From Leishmania infantum JPCM5 (taxonomy: Eukaryota > Euglenozoa > Kinetoplastea > Trypanosomatida > Trypanosomatidae): a stretch of 64,000 bases of DNA. The position numbers and the translations under genes are program-made. Within the stretch, counting starts at the first letter, position 1, and every line of letters begins with the position of its first letter. Shown here in pieces: positions 54,509-62,313 of the stretch. The stretch lies in NCBI RefSeq assembly GCF_000002875.2, contig NC_009398.2:377001-441000 (forward strand), read 5' to 3'. The notes below the pieces were generated by a model. The model saw only the letters and a program-made list of their open reading frames with translations. It was not told the DNA's origin and did not search any database.

Positions 54509-55453
54509 TCACATCCGCGATGGCATCGACGAAAGCGCCGCTTCCGCGCCGATCGTCTGGGTGAGGTTTGCCCTGCGGTACGTCTTAAGGGACGGCAGGC
54601 TTTTCTCTGTCAGGTCCAGCCCGGCACCCTTGCGCGCCTCCGACGTTGCCAAGCCAGTCGACCACGGTGCGTGCACTGGCATGGACCACTTGGTGCGCGT
54701 GTGCCACGTGCGGAACGGGTGTCGGTGGTTTCGAATCGGTCCCTTGTCGTACGGGTCAGGAATCCACTCCACGTCACCGCCGATGTGCAGGTGATCCGGC
54801 TTACCAGCGCGGAAAGGGCCATAGGTCTTGCGCGGCTTTCTCTCCGGCTCCCCCTGCGGCATCCACTCGGGGTAGTCGTGCTTCACGGGGCCGGTGCGGA
54901 AGTGCCAAATGCGGCCGCGGTTCGGCTTGTCGTTGTACGGGTCAGGAATGTGCTCGGCAGCGCCGCCAAGGTAGTCGCAGAGCCCGCCAGTCTTCATGAA
55001 ACCCGTCCGCGGTGACGGCCCCGTGCCATCGCCGTCACCTTCCGGCATGTACGGGTACTCGGAGAAGAGGCCGCGCTTCAGAGGGTCTTTGCGGGTGAAC
55101 ATGGCCGTCTGGCGAGGCACATTGTTCGGCTTCACAGGACGGCCAGGATCTGTGTCGAGCGGCAGGTGCCCCATGCCGCCCATGTCTGTTCCTCGCCCCA
55201 GCGCAAAATCCATGCGGTCACCGGCGCTGCGGTCGTTGACGTGTTGCGGTTCAATAGGCGCCGCGTACGGACCGCCGCTTGCGTACTCATATTGAAATTG
55301 ACCGCCGGCACGGAGGTCGTGGAATGGGGCACTCTCGCGGGTGATGTGATCCTGTTCGCAGTCGTAGAGGTGATGCCAGTTGGTCCAGTGCCGCCGGTTG
55401 TCCCAGTTCTTGGGACGGAGGTTGTGAATGGTCTCCAGGCGGCCCTCCGTCAT
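54509..55453 (-). CDS. CFAP96 (C4orf47)-like flagellar microtubule protein
   Basis: A 314-aa protein rich in Pro, Gly, Trp, Tyr and Asp with no membrane segment. It has repeated short motifs of Pro-Asp-Pro-Tyr type: EHIPDPYNDKPNRGRIWHFR, VEWIPDPYDKGPIRNHRHPF and PLKRGLFSEYPYMPEG. Such proline/aromatic repeats are typical of axonemal microtubule inner and associated proteins, and the pattern fits the DUF4586/C4orf47 (CFAP96) family as I remember it. Likely place is the flagellar axoneme. The start is chosen at 55453 because it is the first ATG after the pyrimidine tract and ctag acceptor (G at 55690); a longer frame upstream has an ATG near 55834, which lies before that acceptor. The stop is TGA at 54509. 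Confidence 0.65.
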   Translation of the reverse strand: MTEGRLETIHNLRPKNWDNRRHWTNWHHLYDCEQDHITRESAPFHDLRAGGQFQYEYASGGPYAAPIEPQHVNDRSAGDRMDFALGRGTDMGGMGHLPLDTDPGRPVKPNNVPRQTAMFTRKDPLKRGLFSEYPYMPEGDGDGTGPSPRTGFMKTGGLCDYLGGAAEHIPDPYNDKPNRGRIWHFRTGPVKHDYPEWMPQGEPERKPRKTYGPFRAGKPDHLHIGGDVEWIPDPYDKGPIRNHRHPFRTWHTRTKWSMPVHAPWSTGLATSEARKGAGLDLTEKSLPSLKTYRRANLTQTIGAEAALSSMPSRM

Positions 55454-56146
55454 TATGCTGAAGCGCTTCTCGTTTTGGGTATTGCTAGATGAAGAAGTGC
55501 GTTTCTGTCTCGAAGCGCCGTCAGAGACACTCGACTCGGCACCTGAAGCGCAGGGAGCAGGCGATGACGAGACACAGCTCGGCAACCCCACACGAAAAGG
55601 CGGAGGGGCGAGCAAGACCCGAAGAGCACGTGTGCTGAAGGAAGCAATCTTTCTACGGAATGCTGTACGCTTGTGCGTAGATGTGGTGGCTAGGTGGGAT
55701 GGGAAAAGGAAAGGGAAGAGCAAGACGAAGTGGCGGAGGGTAGAGCAGCCAACGTGTGCGCGACAAGACGGAGAAGGCAGGCACAAGCGAGTGCCACCGC
55801 ACGGCAAAGAAACAGCTTGGTAAATCATCACCATTGGAGCGTCTCGGCCAAGCTCTCTTCGTGCCCATACGCGTACGCGAAACCGTGCACACGCTATCCA
55901 TTCGTCCTTCGGCGTTTTCCTTTTTCCTCTGCGGTCGCTAGCTGCGGGTCCAGAAGCTGCTCGGCACACACGCGACACATACACAATCATATAAAGGACG
56001 CACCACCTGTGAGCCACGAGGGACGCGGAAGTGTCCGTCTGAAGGGAAGCTCAAGTGCTCCCTCACACAGATCAGTAAGATGCAGAGGCGACGCTCTTCG
56101 CCCCAGTGGAGTAGCCGCTTTTCTCCGCTTCGCCTCGCAGCTCGTC
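55454..56146. other. Intergenic spacer, no gene seen
   Basis: These 0.69 kb lie between the sulfotransferase-like gene and the CFAP96-like gene. They contain the CFAP96-like leader and acceptor and the sulfotransferase 3' UTR. No gene. Confidence 0.6.
55690..55740 (-). promoter_or_regulatory. Polypyrimidine tract and trans-splice acceptor for CFAP96-like gene
   Basis: On the minus strand, ctcttccctttccttttccc leads to cccacctag with G at 55690. The next ATG is at 55453, so this site excludes the longer N-terminal extension. A second AG (cgcacaag) lies 18 nt downstream. Inferred. Confidence 0.6.
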
Positions 56147-57664
56147 TCACCGAAACCCTCTGCGTTCTTGTTGGAAGTGCCCCACCATCGGCTGGCCTGC
56201 CCCAAGTGCCGGCGCGGAGCGAGGTTCGCTAGATCCGTGTGCAATACCCCGCATCGCCATCGCGTCGGCCGGCGCGGCAAGCGGGGTGTACTCCTTCACT
56301 GTGATGCCAAACTTCCGCTCAAACGCGAACTCAGCGAACTGGTATATGTAGTCCTGGAAAACGTCGCCGATGACGCCGTCATGCAGGCAGAAATACGGCA
56401 TCTGCGCATCGTGCAGCGGGCGAGAGACAGACACGTACTCCGTCTGCCCGCTGATCATCTGCATGCGGCGATAGCGGTCAAGTTCGATGCTAAAGTAGTC
56501 GAGGGTCTTCGTCGCCACCCGCGTCGCATGCCGCTTCACATCGCGGTTCGACCAGTGCGCCATGCGGCGCTGATCAAACTTTCCGTAGTACTCGATCGCG
56601 TACGCGGTACCAGAGCCGAAAATGCCCAAAACCTTCTCCCCCATGGACGCCAGCTGCGAGTCGCTTGGCGGTTTGCCCGTGTACAGGGTGTTGTGTAGAC
56701 ACAACGCAGAGCACAGGGATGGCAAACATTGGCTAAGAGCACGGTGCACCCAAATAGCCTTCATCTTGGGGAAGACGGTGTTGACAGCGTCGGGGCTGAG
56801 GATGGCGAATGGGCTGTACAGCAGCCACTGCGGGCGAAGCAACACATTCTTTGTGCCGTACGCTTGCAGCTCCATCACATTGTCGATAGGATCGAACTCC
56901 CGTGTCACAGGCTCGGAGAAGTGCCCGCACTTCCGGTACCACTGAAGTAGTTCTATCACGCGACGCACCTCAGTGTACACCGGCAGCTGATCCTCCTCCA
57001 GGCACTCAAGCAGGTACTCATCCAGTCCGTGAAGCAGGCCCCACGCGTACGACTGCGGCGTCATGAGATGCAGGGTAAGGTCATCGTCGACTTGGTCCGC
57101 CTGCGGCACCCGAACGCACAGGAAGTCTGGGTGCAGATACGAAAAGCCGCGGAACTTCTTGCGAAACGCGTCACGGCGCTCGACGTCGAGCAGGAGGGAC
57201 GGAGACAAGGTGTCGCACTGGCGCGGCGTTAGGAACAGGCCCGAGCGGGCCAGCACATGTGCAGCCATGTGGCCGTTCGAGCGAGGGAGACCCATTATCA
57301 CGATCGGGTTCTCGACTGCAGGCTCCTTTGCGATTTCGCCACCATTCAGCCGGTACACCTCCTCGACGGCGAGCCTCTGAGCCAAGGCGTTGGTTAGCCG
57401 CGAGCGCAGCAGCTGACTACCATGCTTTGTGGTGCCCGTCTTGTCCTGGCAGGCACGACACAGCTTTTTCCACCAGCGCGCGTGCGGCAGGTGTGCCTCG
57501 GACGGCACTGCCACATTCGCTGCGGCGCACGCGTCCGTGACGACGGCCTCAAATTCAAAGCTCTCCTGCGCGGCGCGCGAGGTGAACATGTCGAGGAGGC
57601 GAGCCGGCCACGATCCGCCGCGGACCACGTCACGCACCCCCGCCATCGACTTTAGTCCAATCAT
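56147..57664 (-). CDS. Sulfotransferase-family protein
   Basis: A 505-aa protein with the Sulfotransfer_3 layout. The 5'-phosphosulfate loop is at 121-138 (PIVIMGLPRSNGHMAAHVL; G-L-P-R-S-N-G in place of the usual G-x-P-R-S-G-T). The 3'-phosphate-binding segment is MKAIWVHRALSQCLPSLCS, with His307-Arg308 and the following Ser, like the V-x-x-H-R-[DN]-P-x-x-x-[VL]-P-S-x-x-S of the family. Between them is an aromatic-rich helical segment (LRPQWLLYSPFAIL). Enzymes of this family transfer sulfate from PAPS to carbohydrates or small acceptors; the acceptor here is unknown, and the changed loop leaves activity open. No signal peptide or membrane span is evident. The start is the first ATG after acceptor ccaag (G at 57678), giving a 5' UTR of about 13 nt. 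The stop is TGA at 56147. Confidence 0.75.
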   Translation of the reverse strand: MIGLKSMAGVRDVVRGGSWPARLLDMFTSRAAQESFEFEAVVTDACAAANVAVPSEAHLPHARWWKKLCRACQDKTGTTKHGSQLLRSRLTNALAQRLAVEEVYRLNGGEIAKEPAVENPIVIMGLPRSNGHMAAHVLARSGLFLTPRQCDTLSPSLLLDVERRDAFRKKFRGFSYLHPDFLCVRVPQADQVDDDLTLHLMTPQSYAWGLLHGLDEYLLECLEEDQLPVYTEVRRVIELLQWYRKCGHFSEPVTREFDPIDNVMELQAYGTKNVLLRPQWLLYSPFAILSPDAVNTVFPKMKAIWVHRALSQCLPSLCSALCLHNTLYTGKPPSDSQLASMGEKVLGIFGSGTAYAIEYYGKFDQRRMAHWSNRDVKRHATRVATKTLDYFSIELDRYRRMQMISGQTEYVSVSRPLHDAQMPYFCLHDGVIGDVFQDYIYQFAEFAFERKFGITVKEYTPLAAPADAMAMRGIAHGSSEPRSAPALGAGQPMVGHFQQERRGFR

Positions 57665-57677
57665 GGTTTTTTTGCAA

Positions 57678-57715
57678 CTTGGCCCGCGGAAAGGGAGGTA
57701 GAAAGTAGGAGAGTT
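57678..57715 (-). promoter_or_regulatory. Polypyrimidine tract and trans-splice acceptor for sulfotransferase-like gene
   Basis: The minus strand reads actctcctactttctacctc then a CT-rich stretch and gggccaag, with G at 57678. Only 13 nt separate it from the ATG. Inferred. Confidence 0.55.
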
Positions 57716-60245
57716 GTGGCAGGGTGAGAGGGATTGTGTGTGCACGCGGAGTGCTGCGGCCCGCACTACGGCGAGCGTATTGGCAGGGACACACGCCCGC
57801 ACATGCGCGCACACAAGAGAAGCAAAAGAATGGTGCGTGAGAGAGGGGCAGCTCTGCAAGTCTTTTGCGCAGCTGCCTCTCTCTGTTTCACTGTCACCAG
57901 CGAGGGGTGTTGCCGCAGTATTGTTGGCTCGGTCAACATAAAACGAAACGGTAAGAGCGCACGCACAAAAAGAAAAGGAGATGGTAAAGGGAGAACGAGA
58001 GAAGGATAGCTTGCACACGCTGGTGAGAAAAACATGCTCGCATAGACATCGGCGCATGCAAGTCAGAGTGACAGCGGAGACAGCTATGGGGAAGAGAAAG
58101 ACTAGGTCGATGTGCTACGACTGCGCCGACGTATGATCCCACAGAAGCGCGCGCATATACCTCTCCACCCTTGCCCTCATGTTGAAGCCTTCTGTCCATA
58201 CGTAGGGGAGAACGCTGAGGGCAGAGGCTGCCGATCGTCGCATACCCTTTTCTATCCCTCCTTCGTGCTTCTTCGTCATGCCCACCCTCCTGGAGGGTGC
58301 ACACCCGCCACGAGATCGCATCGATCGCTTCCACCGGAAAGCCAAGATGACATCATGTGCACTCGTGCCTCGCGTAGCCTCTACCTCTCCTGCTTCTTTA
58401 TTGGTTTCGATGCCGCTGCGGCTTTTTTTTGGTGAGGGTTTAGCCTCTACAGACGGCGCAGGAAAGCATTCAGCTCATCGCTGCACTTCTTGCAGCGCAA
58501 ACCTGTGAAACGAACAGAGTGAAACCGAAGAGCAGAAAAGGGCGAGAGAAGGATGCTAAGGCGGTGATGGGTGCTACGTCTCGTCTCCTGCTCTCAAACC
58601 TCCACGCGTGTGCAATTCTTTTTTGTCGTTGTTGAGGCTCCAACCACTGCGCCAACGGTATCATAGAAGCAGACACCGATGGGGGAGAAGGGGGAGGGGG
58701 ACAACACGAAGCTTCAGTGACAGTACACGGAGCGGGGATGGGGAGAGGGCAAACGTGTGCGACACACAAAACCCAACATTAAAGGCTGAGCTACCGCGAG
58801 TAAAATGCGTCTTGACTCTCGCCAGAGTCATCAGCGTAGCGTACCTCGCAAACAAACAAAAACGCTGGTTTCCCGTTGCCCTCGTTCTGCTCTCCCTCCG
58901 CCATCCTACGCCGCACGCGCACACACGGGTATGCCCGCGCGATCACGGTACATACGCGCAAGCGCATTATACCATCGCGTAAACAACAATGAAAACACCA
59001 GAGAGCGAGTTGTTTGCTGTTTATTCTTTTTTTTCCTCTCTACAGTGAGCAAGCGTGGCATTAGAGACACCAAAGGAGGAAAAAGGAAACGGCGGCAGAG
59101 AAGCAACAAGACGCGCTCAAGCATATGCACCTACACATGGCCACATGCCCACGGGGAGCAAAAAAAAATGAAAAGAGTGGGAAGACAGGCCTTCTTTAAT
59201 GACAAGAAAAAAAAAGAGCGTGTAGAAACTAGGGCGATCGAGTCGGCATGTTTCAGCGCGACAGGTAATGCCGCGCTGTTGGTGTGGACGCTTGTGCAGA
59301 GGGGGGGGGAGTTCTGCCTTTGTGTGTGTGTGTGTGTGTGCCGATCGTTTATGTATGGATGTATTTGATATATTGTTTTGTTGTTGTTTTTCGGGCCTGC
59401 CTTTTGCTTGCTTGCCTCTTTCCTCGCCTTTGCTGGAACGACGAGCTCAGACAACAACAGCGAATTATATAAAGTGCATTCATACATAATAATCTTTGAA
59501 GAAGCGAAAAAAAAAAAAGAACATGGAGACGCAGCCGCAACCGGGGCTACAGAAGCCACCACAGATCTTGCAGCAGCGGACGCTTGCTTTCCATTCCTCC
59601 TCCTCCTATTCCTTTTGCAGTTGCTTACCTCATTAGATTTCTCTTCGAGTTCGTTCACAGAGTCATTCTACGTGTATGCATGCATGGATGTGTATGCGTA
59701 TGCGTATGCTATTACGTTGCATTTCAGTAGAGAGCTCCTTCACGGCTACACGTCACCACAGAAGCTAAGCGAAAAGGGTTTCGCGAAAGAGAGGGAAGGA
59801 GGAAGGGGGGAGAGGAGCAGAGAGAAGGCACCGCAGACAACGCGGAAACAACAACAACAAAAACAGCAAGGGTGTGTGGCCCCATGCCTGCGGCTTTCGA
59901 TTTTTGTCGTCACTCTTGTGCACCTTTGGCTGCCGTGGCTTGTTGGGGTTCTCGCTCATACCGCCCACGGCAACAACTGACCTCCTCCTCCCGTGCTGCG
60001 TACACGGTGTTCAGGTATCGTTGCACCACAGCTTCGCGCATCCGGGCCGCTTCCCTTTCCCTTTCTTTTCCCTCCCTTCCCGCGAGCGTGTGCAAGTTTG
60101 TGGGTGGTTGTCTTTCCGAGCAACAAGAGAAGACATTCTGCTTTACAACACCTTGTTTAATTTTCCTTTCCGCATTACGAGTAGTACCACCGCACTATGC
60201 ACAGCTGCATGAACGCCGCTTTCCTGCCCGTGAAAAGTGGTTCGG

Positions 60246-60249
<4 letters not shown>

Positions 60250-60286
<37 letters not shown>
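60250..60286. repeat. (CA)18 microsatellite
   Basis: An uninterrupted CA dinucleotide run of about 36 bp, in the presumed VTC1 3' UTR. It is the longest pure CA run in the window. Confidence 0.95.
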
Positions 60287-60288
<2 letters not shown>

Positions 60289-60526
60289 TGTCGATACAAG
60301 CCTGTTAGAGAACAGAGACCAGCAGTAGTAAGAAAAAGTCACCGTTGCACGCGCCCCACTACACCACTTGAAAGTTCCGAAAACAAAACGAAAAAGAAAC
60401 TGAGAACCGGAAAACATCTGGTTTCTTTTTGTTAGGATTGTTGCTGGGTCAATGCGAAGCATGGAGTGCATCCCAAGAGTTTTACAGCCCCTGCACCCTC
60501 CCCCCATGGCTAGTCCCCTATCACTA

Positions 60527-61069
60527 CTACTGCGAGAAGCGCGCGGACTCTGAAAAGGAGGAGACAACTGTCTGCGTGTACTGACGCTGCAGCGAGAAGA
60601 GCGTCGCCAAAGCCAGCGCTGAGCCTAGCACAAGTATTAGCAGCGTTGGGCCGCGTGTGTCGTCGTAGCGCATTGGCTCTCGCATATAGATCTTGTTGGC
60701 GCGATCGCGGAAGATAAACAGCGAGTATACCATGAACACAATTGAGACTGGGAGCAACACCAGGCCAGCTAGCTCCGCACCGTTGTTAGTGGAATCGCCA
60801 AAGTTCAACAGTGTCAGAGACATCAGGCCAATCATCACGGAAATAGACAGCCACTTCAAGAACGTGCGCTCATTTGCAAAGAAGGTCTTAGGATCGATCT
60901 TCTGGGGAACGCAAATACGTTTGTCGTTGACGGAGCCGGTGAGGTTTCGACCTCCCGGGCCCTGGAGGCTCTCATACTTGTCATCCCCTTCGTCTTGGCC
61001 CTCGGCCCACGGCTTCAAGGAGCCGCCGACACAACAGAGGTAGGAAAGACCGCGGTTCGCAGCGTCCAT
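60527..61069 (-). CDS. VTC1: Vacuolar transporter chaperone 1
   Basis: A 180-aa membrane subunit of the VTC polyphosphate polymerase in acidocalcisomes; VTC4 makes polyphosphate from ATP and moves it into the organelle. The N-terminal 60 residues are hydrophilic. The conserved DUF202 motif PKTFFANERTFLKWL (60-74) leads into span 1 (70-90). Span 2 is about 100-120 (ELAGLVLLPVSIVFMVYSLF) and span 3 about 141-160 (PTLLILVLGSALALATLFSL). Arg68 and Lys72 belong to the conserved charged face. It is longer than yeast Vtc1 (129 aa) but similar to the trypanosome protein. The start is the first ATG; the open frame to its left has no earlier ATG. Acceptor is probably tttag near 61110. The stop is TAG at 60527. 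Confidence 0.93.
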   Translation of the reverse strand: MDAANRGLSYLCCVGGSLKPWAEGQDEGDDKYESLQGPGGRNLTGSVNDKRICVPQKIDPKTFFANERTFLKWLSISVMIGLMSLTLLNFGDSTNNGAELAGLVLLPVSIVFMVYSLFIFRDRANKIYMREPMRYDDTRGPTLLILVLGSALALATLFSLQRQYTQTVVSSFSESARFSQ

Positions 61070-61689
61070 GGTAGCGCAGCACGTCGATAGAACGCGAAGA
61101 AAAAAGAAAATGCTAAAAGTGCTAGGGAGCTTATAAAAGCAGATCACCTATGAGCGAAAAGTGGCTGATATATAGGTGTGGAAGAGGGCTGCGTGAGCGT
61201 GTGTAACACTGTTTGTAAAGCAGGCACGGGTTTACCATCGCGTCGAGAAAAGGGCAACGGAGAGAACGAGAAAAGACATCGAAAAGAGTAAAGATGGAGC
61301 ACTTTGTGAGATTGTGTTGTTTGCTGCTGTTCTAAATATGTTTCACAGCCACCAGTTGGGCGACGGTAAGACATGTGGGCTGATGGCGGTCATCACCTGA
61401 GCCGGTCGAACTGTGCGTGGCACCCTTTGCGATGCAGCATCGCTTTGCCCTCTTAGTTCTCTTTTTTAACCTATGCAATACGATGGCGCATTTGCACACA
61501 GAAGAAGTGCGCACACCGATACGAAGATCGTACGACAGGTAGTGCCGACGACGCGAATGGACTCCGTTTCCACAGCGTAAAGCGGCCAGCTCTACGGAAA
61601 AAAGAGGACGAGATAAGAGCAACGGGGCCGCTCACTTTCAAAGCAGCAATGAGAATTTCATCGTCGCCAGCTGTAATAAAAAATAGCAA
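61070..61689. other. Intergenic spacer, no gene seen
   Basis: These 0.62 kb lie between the membrane-protein gene and VTC1. A 96-codon frame on the minus strand (61332-61622) has no ATG and is probably 3' UTR. The minus-strand pyrimidine tract around 61085-61135 should serve VTC1. Confidence 0.55.
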
Positions 61690-62313
61690 CTATTCGGGCT
61701 TCCTTCCAACATTGGAGGGCTGGCGGTAAGTGTCCGTGCTCGGGATGAGTACGGATTGCGTAGGGTTGTGCGCCGCTAGGTAGTTGGTGGTGAACACAGC
61801 GGTAGCGACGACGAGGCGCCACAGCATCGACCAGGCCAAGTATCGCTGCAGCGGAAGTTGCCAGAAAAGGGAATTCTCAAGCCCATTTACGCCAAGGCTG
61901 ATAAGGTGCAGTGACGCAACTACCAGCGTGCCGGGAAAAATGAGAGAGTACAAAACAAACGGTACAAGCTTCCTATCACCCTGGCCGCCACAGACCACCG
62001 ACAGAGGCCACGGCAAAGACCGCAGTACAGACAGCTTCATTGGTGGGCTTTGGCCCAGAGCAATGGCACGCGTAATTTGGGTGCTGTTAGAAAACGTGAT
62101 GCTGGCTATGAAGAGTGTAAAGCTGAAGACGTTCACACAAAAAGTCGCTGTAACGAGAACTGCTGGTGCACTACTGCTTTCCACAGTTGACTTCTCCATA
62201 AAGTAGTTTGCGGCAAGCGTTAGTGAAGTCATAACACTAAAAGGCACAGCAAACGTAGGTCGTAAAAACACCTGTGAAAACGAATCTGTTTCTGGGAGAA
62301 GATAAAGCTCCAT
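61690..62313 (-). CDS. Polytopic membrane protein, unknown function (possibly 5'-damaged)
   Basis: 207 residues from the first in-frame ATG (62313) to the TAG at 61690. Four hydrophobic spans are seen: about 18-36 (TFAVPFSVMTSLTLAANYF), 50-72 (VLVTATFCVNVFSFTLFIAS), 118-140 (FVLYSLIFPGTLVVASLHLI) and 160-185 (YLAWSMLWRLVVATAVFTTN). The tail is hydrophilic. I do not recognise the family. The same frame stays open 35 codons upstream and encodes another hydrophobic stretch (LTFIGIACCLFCTLINI) but has no ATG there. A second frame (62321-62578) also encodes a hydrophobic segment, so the gene may have lost its proper 5' end by a frameshift, or the leader may simply be AT-rich. Two short upstream open frames (62422-62439 and 62321-62365) lie in the presumed leader. 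Confidence 0.6.
   Translation of the reverse strand: MELYLLPETDSFSQVFLRPTFAVPFSVMTSLTLAANYFMEKSTVESSSAPAVLVTATFCVNVFSFTLFIASITFSNSTQITRAIALGQSPPMKLSVLRSLPWPLSVVCGGQGDRKLVPFVLYSLIFPGTLVVASLHLISLGVNGLENSLFWQLPLQRYLAWSMLWRLVVATAVFTTNYLAAHNPTQSVLIPSTDTYRQPSNVGRKPE

Larger units (their letters stand above)
57665..60526. other. 2.9 kb intergenic spacer with a complex stretch and CA repeat
   Basis: This spacer lies between VTC1 and the sulfotransferase-like gene. Composition is less GC-rich than to the left. It includes a complex segment at about 58110-58540 (see findings), poly-A and poly-T runs, and a (CA)18 microsatellite near the VTC1 stop. No gene can be supported. Confidence 0.5.

Noticed and set aside
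55454..56017. N-terminal extension of the CFAP96-like frame to about 502 codons
   Set aside because: The polypyrimidine tract and acceptor at 55690 lie inside the extension, and the first ATG after it is at 55453.
57665..58057. N-terminal extension of the sulfotransferase-like frame to 636 codons
   Set aside because: The acceptor at 57678 and the ATG at 57664 define the start; the extension is Ser/Ala/His-rich leader sequence without protein features.
59131..59658. 175-aa minus-strand open frame upstream of the sulfotransferase-like gene
   Set aside because: It is built from poly-Phe, poly-Lys and His-Thr repeats from A- and CA-rich spacer, and lacks a true ATG at its 5' end.
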